A stretch of 64,000 bases of DNA from Paracoccaceae bacterium (GCA_003605175.1 QWDA01000007.1:62001-126000); one strand, 5' to 3'. Shown: positions 1-10,642, counted from the first letter of the stretch. A program made the numbers and translations. The notes: a model not told the origin generated them from the letters alone.

Positions 1-266
1 GCGGCGGGCGTATCGCGCCAGAGCGAGCGCGGGAACTGGTCGAGCGCGATCACCAGCGCCAGCCGCCCGCGCGGGGTCTCGGCCCAGTGATCCAGTTCCG
101 AGCGCGCCGCGGCAGTGGTCAGCGGCCCGAACCGCTCGCAGATCACCGCGTCCATGCCGCCGCGCATCCGGGTCGCCCAGAATTCCGCGTGGCGTTCCTC
201 GTTCTCCCAATGCCCGTCCTCCGGAAACCAGAGGTCGAGCACGTCTTCGGGTCGAAACTCCGTCAT
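1..266 (-). CDS. DUF924 family protein (partial, runs off the left edge)
   Basis: Only about the first 88 residues lie inside the window. The visible protein begins MTEFRPEDVLDLWF and ends with LALVIALDQFPRSLWR, a segment typical of DUF924, a family of small helical proteins of unknown function usually near 180-200 residues. Two ATGs lie six bases apart. I chose the downstream one because it leaves normal spacing after an AAAGGGG Shine-Dalgarno; the other start (272) would add Met-Thr. It lies on the same strand as the ABC genes that precede it, about 110 bases after them, so co-transcription is possible but not shown. No role can be assigned. Confidence 0.8.
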   Translation of the reverse strand, partial: MTEFRPEDVLDLWFPEDGHWENEERHAEFWATRMRGGMDAVICERFGPLTTAAARSELDHWAETPRGRLALVIALDQFPRSLWRDTPA

Positions 267-378
267 CGTCATCCCCTTTCGCCCGGCCGAGGCTACCAGC
301 AAGGACGGCGCGCGGGAAAGCCGGAGGTGACGCAGGGCACGCACAGGCGCCCTGCGCTGACGAGAGGATCGCCGCGTC

Positions 379-1164
379 TCAGAAGGTCGGCAGCACCGGC
401 AGCGGCTGGCCCAGCCATTTGAGGCTGATCTCGTTCAGCTCACCGCCCAGCTTCTTGTGCAGGATGAAGACGTTCACCCACTGGAGCAGATCGTAATTGC
501 CCTTTTTCACGCCGATGAAGGCGGGACTGTCCTTGAGGATGAACTTCCGCTCGAGACCGATATCCGGGTTCTTCTCGCCGATCTCGGCGGCGAGCGTGTT
601 GCCGGAGACCAGAACGTCGACCTGACCCGAGACGAAGGCCGACATGGTGGCCGCGTTGTCGCCGAAGCGGATGATCTCCACGTCGTCGCCCGCGATCTTG
701 GTCAGCTCCAGATCTTCGAGCGTGCCGCCGGTGAGGCCCACCTTCTTGCCGGCGAGGTCGCCGACCGTGCCAACCTCGACCGAGGCCGGCGCGAAGGCGC
801 CCGAGTAGAACGGCGCATAGGCGGCCGAGAACCAGATCGACTTCGCCCGCTCCGGGTTCGCGCCCATGGTCGCGATCACCAGGTCCACCCGGTTGGTTTC
901 GAGGAACGGAATCCGCTGCTTCGAGGTAACCGGCACCAGCTCCAGCTCGACGCCCAGATTCTCGGCGATCAGCTTGGCCACGTCCACGTCATAGCCCACC
1001 TGCTCGCCCTCGTCGCCGAGCGAGCCGAAGGGCGGAAAGCTCTCGGGCACAGCGATCTTGATCGTGCCGGCCGCCAGGATGTCCGACAGGTCGGCCAGCG
1101 CCGCTCCGGTGGTCCCCGCCAGGATCGCCACGGCCGCCAGGCAATTGCGCAAAGTTTTCTTCAT
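379..1164 (-). CDS. Polar amino-acid-type ABC transporter substrate-binding protein (family 3)
   Basis: A 261-residue periplasmic binding protein of the SBP_bac_3 type. Residues 1-24 form a clear signal peptide (MKKTLRNC, hydrophobic core, cleavage after AALA). The mature start TIKIAVPESFPPFG and the later QVGYDVDVAKLIAENLG and DLVIATMGANPERAK are standard for receptors of polar amino acids or related small charged compounds. It is the last gene of a three-gene transport unit, 52 bases after the permease gene, with a GGGAG site before ATG. No ATP-binding subunit is encoded nearby, so the ATPase must come from elsewhere. The ligand cannot be read from the sequence. Confidence 0.9.
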   Translation of the reverse strand: MKKTLRNCLAAVAILAGTTGAALADLSDILAAGTIKIAVPESFPPFGSLGDEGEQVGYDVDVAKLIAENLGVELELVPVTSKQRIPFLETNRVDLVIATMGANPERAKSIWFSAAYAPFYSGAFAPASVEVGTVGDLAGKKVGLTGGTLEDLELTKIAGDDVEIIRFGDNAATMSAFVSGQVDVLVSGNTLAAEIGEKNPDIGLERKFILKDSPAFIGVKKGNYDLLQWVNVFILHKKLGGELNEISLKWLGQPLPVLPTF

Positions 1165-1216
1165 GTCCTTGGTCTCCCTCTTGGACTGTTTCTTGGACTG
1201 GGTCTTGGAAACGGGG

Positions 1217-1921
1217 TCAGCCCGCCGCCACGGGTCGTTTCGAGACCGCGCCGAGCCGCGCCTCCAGCCGCCGCGCCCAGACCGAGAGCGGGAAGCAGAG
1301 GCAGAAATAGATCAGCGCCATCACCGGAAAGATGATGAAGGGCTCGGTCCCATCGACCGGCGCATTGGCCCAGCGCTTGCCGATCGTCATGAGGTCGTGG
1401 AACCCGATGATATAGGCGAGCGAAGTGCCCTTGATGATCTGCACCATGAACCCCACCGTCGGCGCCAGCGCGAGCCGGAGCGCCTGGGGCAGGATCACCA
1501 GCCGCAGCGTCGAGAGGAAATGCAGCCCCAAGGACCGCGCGCCCTCCCACTGGCCGGCGGGGATCGCCTCGATGGCGCCGCGCCAGACATCAGCCAGATA
1601 GGCGCTCGAGTAGAAGGTCAGCGCGGCCGAAGCGGCGATCCACGGGTTGACGTCCTGGCCGAGAAGCCGCGGCACCCCAAGCCCGGCGATGAAGAGAAGC
1701 ATCAGGAGCGGCGCCGACTCGAACAGCCAGATATAGGCGATCGCCACCCGCTTGGCCCAGCGGACGGGCGAGGTGCGCAAGACGGTGATGCCCGCCCCCA
1801 CCAGACCGCCGCCGAGAAAGGCGATCAGCGACAGATAGATCGTGTATTGCGTCGCCTCGAGGAGCTGGAACAGCACGATCCCGCCCGGCTTGCCGAGGAT
1901 CGCGACCAGGAAATCGCTCAC
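1217..1921 (-). CDS. Amino-acid-type ABC transporter permease
   Basis: A 234-residue inner-membrane permease of the HisMQ family. It has about five hydrophobic spans and the cytoplasmic coupling motif EGARSLGLHFLSTLRLVILP, which matches the EAA-x3-G-x9-I-x-LP pattern. The start is GTG: the codon overlaps the stop of the upstream permease gene (GTGA, 4-base overlap), so the two are translationally coupled and presumably form a heterodimeric channel. The reading frame stays open far upstream, antisense to nothing useful, and that extension is not part of the protein. Specificity is unknown. Confidence 0.9.
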   Translation of the reverse strand: MSDFLVAILGKPGGIVLFQLLEATQYTIYLSLIAFLGGGLVGAGITVLRTSPVRWAKRVAIAYIWLFESAPLLMLLFIAGLGVPRLLGQDVNPWIAASAALTFYSSAYLADVWRGAIEAIPAGQWEGARSLGLHFLSTLRLVILPQALRLALAPTVGFMVQIIKGTSLAYIIGFHDLMTIGKRWANAPVDGTEPFIIFPVMALIYFCLCFPLSVWARRLEARLGAVSKRPVAAG

Positions 1922-2610
1922 CGCGCCGCCCTCCGCCAGGGGAACAGCCGCGGATAGGCCAGCGCCAGCGCCGTCTTGAAGACGAGCGAGACGAGGATGT
2001 AGATCAGCGTCAGCGTAAGGAACACCTCGAAGCTCCGGAACGTCCGGCTGTCGATGAAGACCCCCGCCTCGGTAAGGTCGCGCACGCCGATTTCCGAGAC
2101 GATCCCCGTGGTCAGGAACAGGAAGATGAACTGGCTCGACAGCGAGGCGTACATCCGCGCCAGCGCCTGCGGCAGCACCACGAGGAAGAACGACCGCACC
2201 CCCGGCAGCCCCAGTGCCTGCGCCGCCTCGCCCTGCCCGTCCTCGACCGAGGCCAGCCCGGCCCGCAGGATCTCCGAGAAATAGGCCGAGAAGTTCAGCA
2301 TCAGCGCGAGGATCGCATGCGCCCAGAACGGCCATTGATAGCCGAGGAGCATCGGCAGCCCGAAGGCCACGAAGAAAAGCTGCACGATCAGCGGGGTGTT
2401 GCGGATGAACTCGACATAGCAGGCCGCGAGGAGGCCCATCACCGGCACCCGCCCATAGCGCATGCCTGCCAGGCCCAGAGCCAGGACAAAGCCGAGCACC
2501 GCTCCGGCCAAGGTGATCCCGATGCTCATCAGCGTGCCCTCGAAGAGACGCGCCAGATAGTCGGGATTGCGGTAGATTTCGAAGAAGCGCAGATCCATCG
2601 GCGGCACCAT
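1918..2610 (-). CDS. Amino-acid-type ABC transporter permease
   Basis: A 230-residue HisMQ-family permease and first gene of the transport unit. It has five or so membrane spans and the coupling motif GEAAQALGLPGVRSFFLVVLP. An alternative start, MDLRFF, lies 12 bases further in at 2598. Neither start has a strong ribosome site, so the exact N terminus is uncertain. The gene overlaps the next permease gene by four bases. About 260 bases separate it from the response regulator upstream, and the regulator's terminator lies in that gap, so this operon has its own promoter. Confidence 0.88.
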   Translation of the reverse strand: MVPPMDLRFFEIYRNPDYLARLFEGTLMSIGITLAGAVLGFVLALGLAGMRYGRVPVMGLLAACYVEFIRNTPLIVQLFFVAFGLPMLLGYQWPFWAHAILALMLNFSAYFSEILRAGLASVEDGQGEAAQALGLPGVRSFFLVVLPQALARMYASLSSQFIFLFLTTGIVSEIGVRDLTEAGVFIDSRTFRSFEVFLTLTLIYILVSLVFKTALALAYPRLFPWRRAAR

Positions 2611-2783
2611 GAAGACGCCCCGATGCGGGCAAAAGCGCCCCCGGGCCCCGCCACCGCAGCACCCGCGGAAACCGACCGGATTCGCCCGGAAACTAGGCGC
2701 CTCGCCCGAGAAACAGGCGAACGCAGTTCAAACCGGCAGGGAACCGCCCAGCGAAGCGGCGATACCTCGCCCGGCGCCGCGAC

Positions 2784-2811
2784 AAAAAAAGGCCGGGCAC
2801 GAAGCCCGGCC
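2784..2811 (-). terminator. Rho-independent terminator of the response regulator gene
   Basis: Read on the minus strand, GGCCGGGC and GCCCGGCC pair perfectly around a TTCGT loop and are followed at once by seven T residues. It lies about 60 bases after the stop of the response regulator gene and ahead of the amino-acid ABC operon. Confidence 0.9.
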
Positions 2812-2872
2812 AGTCCAACAGGGAGGATGCCACAACATTACCCCGTTGTGGCCAGGGGATTCGTCGTACCGG

Positions 2873-3559
2873 CTAGGAAACGAGCCGGTACCCACCAGAT
2901 TCCGTAACAAGTAGGCGTGCATTTGACGGGTCTGGTTCAATTTTTTGGCGAAGCCGATAAATATGTGTTTCCAGCGTGTGGGTTGTCACCCCGGCATTGT
3001 AGCCCCAGACTTCGTGCAGCAGCACGTCCCGCGCCACCACGCCCTCGGTCGCCCGGTAGAGGAACTTGAGGATGTTCGTCTCCTTCTCGGTGAGACGGAT
3101 CTTCTTCTCTTCCTCGGTGAGCAGCATCTTCTGCGCCGGCCGGAACGTGTAGGGCCCGAGCTGGAACACCGCGTCTTCCGACTGTTCGTGCTGGCGGAGC
3201 TGCGCCCGGATCCGCGCCAGCAGCACCGGCAGCTTGAACGGCTTCGTCACGTAATCGTTGGCCCCCGCATCGAGACCGAGGATCGTGTCGGCATCGGTGT
3301 CGTGGCCGGTCAGCATCAAGACCGGGCACTTGACCCCCTGCTTGCGCATCCGCCGGCAGAGTTCGCGGCCATCGGTATCGGGCAGGCCCACATCCAGGAT
3401 CACCAGGTCGTAGATCGCCTGCTTCGCCTTCTCGATCGCCTCGGCGCCCGATGCGGCCTCGAACACGTCGAAATCCTCGGTCAGAACCAGCTGTTCGCCA
3501 AGCGCCTCGCGCAGATCGTCGTCGTCGTCTACAAGAAGGATTTTCTTCAGGTTCGCCAT
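2873..3559 (-). CDS. OmpR-family response regulator, CenR-like
   Basis: A 228-residue two-domain regulator. Residues 7-120 form the receiver: acidic pocket DDDD near residue 11, phospho-acceptor Asp in LVILDVGLPDTDG, switch Thr in LMLTGHD and conserved Lys in YVTKPFK. Residues 130-226 form the winged-helix DNA-binding domain, including VTTHTLETHIYRLRQKIE. From memory this matches the alphaproteobacterial CenR group of cell-envelope regulators; that paralogue call is inference. No histidine kinase is adjacent. It is monocistronic, with a GGGAGG site before ATG and a strong terminator, and diverges from ribA. Confidence 0.9.
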   Translation of the reverse strand: MANLKKILLVDDDDDLREALGEQLVLTEDFDVFEAASGAEAIEKAKQAIYDLVILDVGLPDTDGRELCRRMRKQGVKCPVLMLTGHDTDADTILGLDAGANDYVTKPFKLPVLLARIRAQLRQHEQSEDAVFQLGPYTFRPAQKMLLTEEEKKIRLTEKETNILKFLYRATEGVVARDVLLHEVWGYNAGVTTHTLETHIYRLRQKIEPDPSNARLLVTESGGYRLVS

Positions 3560-3723
3560 CTCGGACCTCCCGCACTGACCTTGCCCGAAGATGTGCCCCC
3601 TGTCGCGCCAGACAAGAGTTGCAACAATCGCTTCACGGGCTCGTGTCGGAGGAGCGGGATTTGTTTCATTTTCGCAAGGAAGCGTCTACATCCGGCGGGA
3701 CGCATGGAGGATGACGCAAGCCG

Positions 3724-4800
3724 ATGACGCTCGGGCCGGATCTCGGGGAACGCCTGGCGCGGGCGCGGGCCGATCTCAGGATTGGCGTGCCCGTGGCCGT
3801 CCGCGCGGGGGCCGAAACCGCGCTCGTCGCCGCGGCCGAGACGCTCTCGCCCGCCCGGCTCCGCGCGCTCCGCGCCGCCGGGCCCACCGTGCTCGCGATC
3901 ACCGACTGGCGGGCGCGCACCTTGAAGGCCCATGTCTATGACGGCGACCTGACCCGCCTCACCCTGCCCGAGGAGGCCGACGCGGCCTGGGTCCGCGCGG
4001 TCTCCGACCCGGCCGCCGACCTCGCCGCGCCGATGAAGGGGCCGTTCGCGGCCGAACGCGGCGGCGACGCCGGGATCCACCGCCTCGCGCTCAGGCTCGC
4101 CAAGGAGGCCCGCCTCCTCCCCGCCGCGCTGGTCACGCCGATCCCCGCCCCGGCGCTCCCGCAGGGCGTGACGCTTCTCGACCTCGCAGAGATCGCCGCC
4201 GAGGCCGGGGTCAGCCCGCTCAACCGCGTGATCTCCGCCCGCGTGCCGCTCGCGGCGGCCGAGGCGGGCCGGGTCCATGTCTTCCGCCCCGAGGACGGCG
4301 GCGAGGAGCACTACGCCGTCGAGATCGGCCGCCCCGACCGCGACGCACCGGTGCTGGTGCGGCTGCACTCGGCCTGCTTCACGGGCGACGTGCTCGGCTC
4401 GCTGAAATGCGATTGCGGACCGCAGCTCCGCGGCGCGCTGGCGCGAATCGCCGAGGAAGGCTCGGGCGTGCTACTCTACCTCAACCAGGAGGGCCGCGGC
4501 ATCGGGCTCGCCAACAAGATGCGCGCCTATTCGCTCCAGGACCAGGGCTTCGACACCGTCGAGGCCAACCACCGGCTCGGCTTCGAGGATGACGAGCGCG
4601 ATTTCCGCATCGGCGCGGCGATCCTGTCGCGGCTCGGGATCGGCCAGGTCCGGCTGATGACCAACAACCCCCGCAAGGTCGCCATGCTCGAAGGCTGCGG
4701 CCTCGGGGTGACCGAGCGCGTGCCCCTCGCGGTGGGCCGCAACCCGCTCAACGAGAACTATCTCGACGTCAAGGCGCGGAAGTCCGGCCACCTGCTCTAG
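3724..4800 (+). CDS. ribA: GTP cyclohydrolase II with long N-terminal domain
   Basis: A 358-residue protein catalysing the first step of riboflavin synthesis, opening GTP to 2,5-diamino-6-ribosylamino-4-pyrimidinone phosphate. The C-terminal half carries the RibA signatures: zinc-binding [15 protein letters not shown] (about residues 220-234), [10 protein letters not shown] (about 256-265) and the GTP-site segment MTNNPRK. The first ~150 residues are an extra Ala/Pro/Arg-rich domain without the RibB acidic motifs that I can see. It is therefore not an obvious RibBA fusion, though long RibA forms occur in alphaproteobacteria. It stands alone, divergent from the response regulator and convergent with the sugar ABC genes. 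Confidence 0.92.
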   Translation: MTLGPDLGERLARARADLRIGVPVAVRAGAETALVAAAETLSPARLRALRAAGPTVLAITDWRARTLKAHVYDGDLTRLTLPEEADAAWVRAVSDPAADLAAPMKGPFAAERGGDAGIHRLALRLAKEARLLPAALVTPIPAPALPQGVTLLDLAEIAAEAGVSPLNRVISARVPLAAAEAGRVHVFRPEDGGEEHYAVEIGRPDRDAPVLVRLHSACFTGDVLGSLKCDCGPQLRGALARIAEEGSGVLLYLNQEGRGIGLANKMRAYSLQDQGFDTVEANHRLGFEDDERDFRIGAAILSRLGIGQVRLMTNNPRKVAMLEGCGLGVTERVPLAVGRNPLNENYLDVKARKSGHLL

Positions 4801-4849
4801 GCAGGATGCGCCCGCTGCTGCTGCGCCGCGCGGCGGCATTCGGAATCGG

Positions 4850-5875
4850 TCACTGCTTGCCGCCGGTGAGCCCGAGTTCACCTGCTCCCGAACCGTCCGC
4901 GTTCAGCATCGACAATCCCAGTGCCTGCCTTCGGCGCTGACGGTATCGGTCGATCTGGGTGTCGGCGATCACGCCGATCAGGATCACGCTGCCCATCACG
5001 GCGAAGTTGAGCGAGGACGGTATTCCGAGGAGGTTCACGAGATTCTGCAGCTCCTGCAGCAGCACGACCCCGAGCACGACCCCGATGATCGACCCCTCGC
5101 CGCCACGCAGGGAAAACCCGCCCAGGACTGCGGCCGCGATACCGTAAAGCTCGTAGAAATTGCCATGCGACGATGGCTGGATCGAGCGCGTGTACATCGC
5201 GAAGAACACCGCGGAGACCGCCGTCAGCACGAGGCAGATCACATAGGCCAGGACGATCACCCGCGTGCTGTCGATCCCCGCATAGCGCGCAGCCTCCTCG
5301 TTCTTGCCGACCGCGAAGAGGTGCCGGCCGAACACCGTCCTGTGCAGCGTGAACCAGGCCACCGCCGCCACCACGGCAAATGCCATGATCGAATGCGGCA
5401 CACCGCCGGTGCGGCCCGACACCACCCATTCCAGCATCGGGAAACTGTCCCCGAACGAGAAGCCGGCCGTGCCGTCGGCGGTGTAGAACCGGGCGATGCC
5501 GCGATAGATCAGGAGCCCGCAAAGCGTCACGACGAAGGGCTGGAGCTTCAGCCGCGTGATCAGGAAACCGTGGATCACCCCCATCACCGCGCCGATGCAG
5601 ATCACTATGAGCGTCGCCAGCGGCCAGGGCACATCGTGGTTCACGATCAGATCCACGAAGATCACGCCCAGAAGCGCGATCACCGACCCGACCGAGAGTT
5701 CGATCCCGCCGGTCACGATCACGAAGGCCTCGGCCACGGAGAAGAGCCCGAACAGGCCGATCAGGTTGGCGGTATTGGCCAGGTTGATCGGCGAGAGGAA
5801 GCGCGGATTGATCGCCGCGACCACGGCGCCGACGACGAGGACAAGTACGAGGAGACCGACATCCTTTTTCTGCAT
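4850..5875 (-). CDS. Sugar ABC transporter permease, RbsC type
   Basis: A 341-residue polytopic membrane protein of the BPD_transp_2 family (ribose/xylose/galactose-type importers), with 8-10 hydrophobic spans. The motifs GGIELSVGSVIALLGV and AAAVLGGFSLRGGEGSIIGV are the two hallmark segments. It is the last gene of the minus-strand operon, 14 bases after the ATPase gene, with an AAGGGG ribosome site. It most likely works with the 499-residue ATPase and the binding protein at 7466-8410. The substrate is not determined; the soluble C-terminal tail of about 25 residues is unusually long. Confidence 0.92.
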   Translation of the reverse strand: MQKKDVGLLVLVLVVGAVVAAINPRFLSPINLANTANLIGLFGLFSVAEAFVIVTGGIELSVGSVIALLGVIFVDLIVNHDVPWPLATLIVICIGAVMGVIHGFLITRLKLQPFVVTLCGLLIYRGIARFYTADGTAGFSFGDSFPMLEWVVSGRTGGVPHSIMAFAVVAAVAWFTLHRTVFGRHLFAVGKNEEAARYAGIDSTRVIVLAYVICLVLTAVSAVFFAMYTRSIQPSSHGNFYELYGIAAAVLGGFSLRGGEGSIIGVVLGVVLLQELQNLVNLLGIPSSLNFAVMGSVILIGVIADTQIDRYRQRRRQALGLSMLNADGSGAGELGLTGGKQ

Positions 5876-5889
5876 CGAGCGCCCCTTCC

Positions 5890-7389
<1,500 letters not shown>

Positions 7390-7465
7390 TGGGTCACATT
7401 CCGTCCGTGCCGGAAGGACCGCGCGGGATAGCCTCCACGCGATCCGTTCCCGGCCAGATTGCCGT

Positions 7466-8410
7466 TCAGCCCGCGATCCGCGCCTTCAGTTCCGCCTCGA
7501 AGGCATCGACATTGGATTGGTCGATGACCTTGGTCGGCACGATGATCAGCCCGTCTTCAGGAATCCCGGATGTGTCGCCTTCCAGGTATTTCGCCATCAG
7601 ATGCATCCCCTGGTAGCCCCACTGGTACGGGTCCTGCACGACGGTGCCGGCAAAGGCACCCTCGCGCACCGCGCCGAGCGTGATCGGGTCCTCGTCGAAG
7701 GCGATGACCGTGATCTCGCCAAGCTTGCCCGCAGCCTGCAGCGCCTCGAAGATCTTCGGCGGATTGTAGGAGTAGAACCCCACCATGCAGTTCACATCGG
7801 GGTTTGCCGCCAGGACGTCGTCGACATTCGACCGGGCGCGCGCGAAATCCACATCGTCGCCGCGCACGTCGACGAGCTCGATCCCCGAGCCTTCGACCGC
7901 CTGCCGGAAGCCCGCGATCCGCTCCACGGCATTGTCCGCACCGAGAAAGCCGACGAAGCCCATGCAGGTGCCGCCGTTGGGAAGCGCCTTCTTCGCGATC
8001 TCGCCCGCCTGCACGCCGGCATCGGTGTTCGAAGACCCGAGATAGGCGATCCGGTTGCTGGCCGGCGCATCGGAATCGGTGGTGAACAGCGGAATCTGCG
8101 CGGCGATCCGGTTGAACGCGTCGATCGAGGTCTTCGGATCGACCGAGGAGATCATGATCGCATCTGTGCCCGCCGCGACAAGGTCGTCCATGAGCGCGTT
8201 CTGCAGCGCCGCCGTCCCCTGCGCCGGATAGCGGAACTGGGTTTCGTATCCCGGAAGCTCCGCCTGCGCGGCGTTGACGCCCGCTTCGGCGAGCTTCCAG
8301 AAATCCGACGCGGCATTCACCACGAAGGCCAGCGCGGGCTTGTCCTGGGCCTGGGCCGCAGAGGCCGCGACACAGGCAAGCGCGGCGAACGCGAGTTTCG
8401 ATCTGAACAT
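7466..8410 (-). CDS. Sugar ABC transporter periplasmic binding protein (first of two)
   Basis: A 314-residue RbsB-like protein (Peripla_BP_4 type). I start it at MFRSKLAFAALA because a GGGAGGA site lies just before that ATG; the upstream in-frame start would add eight residues that spoil the signal peptide. Cleavage is likely after AQAQ. Motifs of the family include DAIMISSVDP, PLFTTDSDAP and CMVGFYSYNPP. It directly precedes the double ATPase and permease genes on the same strand and so is probably their receptor. A second, only distantly similar binding-protein gene lies immediately upstream. Confidence 0.92.
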   Translation of the reverse strand: MFRSKLAFAALACVAASAAQAQDKPALAFVVNAASDFWKLAEAGVNAAQAELPGYETQFRYPAQGTAALQNALMDDLVAAGTDAIMISSVDPKTSIDAFNRIAAQIPLFTTDSDAPASNRIAYLGSSNTDAGVQAGEIAKKALPNGGTCMGFVGFLGADNAVERIAGFRQAVEGSGIELVDVRGDDVDFARARSNVDDVLAANPDVNCMVGFYSYNPPKIFEALQAAGKLGEITVIAFDEDPITLGAVREGAFAGTVVQDPYQWGYQGMHLMAKYLEGDTSGIPEDGLIIVPTKVIDQSNVDAFEAELKARIAG

Positions 8411-8558
8411 TGAAAGTCCTCCCTTTGACCGCAATCAGTTGCGGATGAACAGGGTCCGGCAACCGTCGGGCCCCAACGGCACGTGTCTGAACGGGTTCCC
8501 CCGGAAAAGGCGGGACCGCGCCACTCTGCGCGGCCCCGGCGCCGCTTCCCCTGGGAGG

Positions 8559-9554
8559 TCAGTTCTCGGCGCAGAATCCCGGGTCTTCACGGTTGCAGAT
8601 GTCGAGGCCGGTATAGAGCGGATCGTCCACCGTCTCGCCGTTGATCAGCTGGATCATCACGTCGGGTGCACGATAGCCCATTTCGAACGGCCGTTGCCCG
8701 ACCTGCGCATGGCTGCGCCCGTCGCGGAACGCCTGGGTCTGCGGCGGCAGGGTGTCGCCGGCGATGATGATCAGGTCATTGGACTTCAGCTTGTCCATCA
8801 CGCCATCGGTCACCTGCGCGTAGGCCTGCGGCGCGAACTGCGCCCAGCCGCCGACCAGGATGAAGGCGTCGAGATCCGGGTTCGCCGTGAACACGTCCGA
8901 CATCTGCTGGTTTGCGAGGTCGGCCTGGTCGTTGGTGAAGACCGGGCAACCGTCGATTTCGGACCAGCCGTTCTGACCGGACAGACGGTCGATGCCCTTT
9001 TCACCGCCGGCCGTGTCGCGGAACCCTTGCGCGCGGGCGTTGATGTTGTCGGCCGCGACGTTGCCGAGCTGCAGGCAGACCGAACCGCCATCTGGCTTGA
9101 GGAGCGCGGCCTGCTCGGCCATCTTGACGCCCATCAGGTAATTGTCGGTGCCGAGATAGGTGGCGCGCAGGTCACGGTCGGACTCAAGGAAATCGGCGTC
9201 GATCGTCATCACCGGGCTGTCCGGCGCGATGTCGCGGATTCGGTTGGCCATCGCCGGCGCGTTCGACGGCGATATCGCGATCGCGGCGACGCCGGAGGTC
9301 AGCAGGTCGTCCACGATCTGCACCTCGCCCGCCTCGTCGGCCGAGGACGCCGGGCCGGTGTAGAGGCAGGCGTATTCGCTGTCGGCGTTCTCCTCCATCC
9401 ACTTCTGGCAGCCCAGGTTGATCTGCTCGAAGAAGGGGTTGTCGAGGCCCTTCACGACAATGGCCAATGTCTTCTTGTCCTGCGCCGATGCCCCGGCAGC
9501 AGCCAGTGCGCATACGGCGACAGCCGACAACAGTAGTCCGGTATTCCGTGTCAT
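8559..9554 (-). CDS. Sugar ABC transporter periplasmic binding protein (second of two)
   Basis: A 331-residue Peripla_BP_4-type receptor. The signal peptide is residues 1-24 (MTRNTGLLLSAVAV, ending SAQ). Family segments include LAIVVKGLDNPFFEQI near the mature N terminus and the hinge ISPSNAPAMANRIRDI. It has several Cys residues (CQKW, YACLY, SVCLQL, GCPVF and the C-terminal ICNREDPGFCAEN), suggesting disulfides. It shares the strand of the dehydrogenase and the first transporter. The divergent ATPase-permease pair at 10.7-12.5 kb has no receptor of its own, so this protein may serve that pair; this is inference from layout. Confidence 0.9.
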   Translation of the reverse strand: MTRNTGLLLSAVAVCALAAAGASAQDKKTLAIVVKGLDNPFFEQINLGCQKWMEENADSEYACLYTGPASSADEAGEVQIVDDLLTSGVAAIAISPSNAPAMANRIRDIAPDSPVMTIDADFLESDRDLRATYLGTDNYLMGVKMAEQAALLKPDGGSVCLQLGNVAADNINARAQGFRDTAGGEKGIDRLSGQNGWSEIDGCPVFTNDQADLANQQMSDVFTANPDLDAFILVGGWAQFAPQAYAQVTDGVMDKLKSNDLIIIAGDTLPPQTQAFRDGRSHAQVGQRPFEMGYRAPDVMIQLINGETVDDPLYTGLDICNREDPGFCAEN

Positions 9555-9601
9555 CTCAATCCTCCCGACTTGAAATTCACCCCGGATTTCAGATACTTAT
9601 G

Positions 9602-10582
9602 TCACCCAGGGTACCAGATTATGCGTGGATCGTGCTTCTCGCGCCTATAGGACCACGCCTTCTCGATAAGCGCCTTCTCATCGACCTCGGGCTCCCAGCC
9701 CAGGACGTGACGAGCCTTGGAATTGTCGAGCCAGTTGCTGTGCAGCGATGTGGGGATCTCGATACCGGGAGCGCCCATTCCCTCCGTCAGGCGCGCGGCG
9801 ACCGTCGCGTAATCCACCGGGCGGTTCATCGAGATGTTGAACGTCTGCTGCCGGGCCGACGGGTTGTCGAGCACGGTCAGGATCGCCGCGACCAGATCGT
9901 CGACATGAACGAAGTTGCGCTTGAGCGAATCTCCGGTCCGGTCGAGCAGGATCGGCACGCGCCCTGCCTCGTGATGCCCGGCGACCTCGTCTTCCGGCAT
10001 GAAGTCGGTCCAGGGCGGCCCGCCGAACTGGTCCGGCCCGAAGGACAGGGCACAGCGAAAATCGTCCTTCTCCATGATCCAGGGTGCGCGCAGGATGCAG
10101 CCGTTCAGATCGTACTGGATGCCGTATTGCTCCAGCATGACCTCCTCGAGCACCTTGGTCAGCGCGTAGCAGCCCTTGTAGGCGCGGCGCGGCGCGGTTT
10201 CGGTGATCGGCCCGTCATAATGCTGGAACGCATGCCCGACGGCACAGTCGCCGCCGATCAGAACGAACTGTTCGGCATCGGGCGAGGCGCGGAACGCCTC
10301 GAGCAGCACGAACATGCCCTTGACCGCGACGTCCATGGCCAGGTCCGGGCTCTCCTTGACCGCCGCCATGTGAAGCACATGCGTCACGCCCTTCATCGCC
10401 GCCGCGACAGCCACCGGGTCGTTCAGCGAACCCCGGATGACCGACACGCGGTCCGCCTCATTGATCGTCCGGTTGTGACAGAGCGCGACGACGGACCAGT
10501 CGCCAAACCGCGGATTCCCGAGGAAGCGCGGCAGGAATGCCTGCCCGACCTTTCCGGTCGCTCCCGTCAGCAGAAGCCGCAT
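9602..10582 (-). CDS. NAD-dependent epimerase/dehydratase (extended SDR)
   Basis: A 326-residue extended short-chain dehydrogenase/reductase. It has the dinucleotide motif TGATGKVG at residues 6-13 and the catalytic YALTK with the expected upstream Ser/Thr region. Late segments are typical of sugar epimerases: RNFVHVDDLVAAIL (residues ~225-238) and FNISMNRPVDY. It is the first gene of the minus-strand sugar operon, with a perfect GGAGGAGATTC ribosome site and a promoter-operator region directly upstream. It probably acts on the imported sugar or a lactone/acid derived from it; the actual substrate cannot be assigned. Confidence 0.88.
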   Translation of the reverse strand: MRLLLTGATGKVGQAFLPRFLGNPRFGDWSVVALCHNRTINEADRVSVIRGSLNDPVAVAAAMKGVTHVLHMAAVKESPDLAMDVAVKGMFVLLEAFRASPDAEQFVLIGGDCAVGHAFQHYDGPITETAPRRAYKGCYALTKVLEEVMLEQYGIQYDLNGCILRAPWIMEKDDFRCALSFGPDQFGGPPWTDFMPEDEVAGHHEAGRVPILLDRTGDSLKRNFVHVDDLVAAILTVLDNPSARQQTFNISMNRPVDYATVAARLTEGMGAPGIEIPTSLHSNWLDNSKARHVLGWEPEVDEKALIEKAWSYRREKHDPRIIWYPG

Positions 10583-10606
10583 GAATCTCCTCCCCGATTG
10601 AAGAAA

Positions 10607-10642
10607 AGTATGATTTACTAATATTAGTCGGTCAAGTATTGA
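10607..10642. promoter_or_regulatory. Divergent promoter region with palindromic operator candidate
   Basis: A+T-rich island in the gap between the dehydrogenase gene and the divergent ATPase gene. On the minus strand TTGACC and CATACT are separated by exactly 17 bases, and that spacer contains the perfect palindrome ACTAATATTAGT (10617-10628). A second dyad, TCAA-gta-TTGA, lies at 10632-10642. On the plus strand TTGAAG (10598) and ATATTA (10621) are also 17 bases apart and overlap the same palindrome. One repressor bound here could silence both transcripts; the LacI-type protein encoded at 12.6 kb is the natural candidate. Confidence 0.55.

Noticed and set aside
1922-2662. N-terminal extension of the second amino-acid permease frame
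   Set aside because: It is out of frame with the real upstream permease and overlaps it fully; the GTGA overlap marks the true start.
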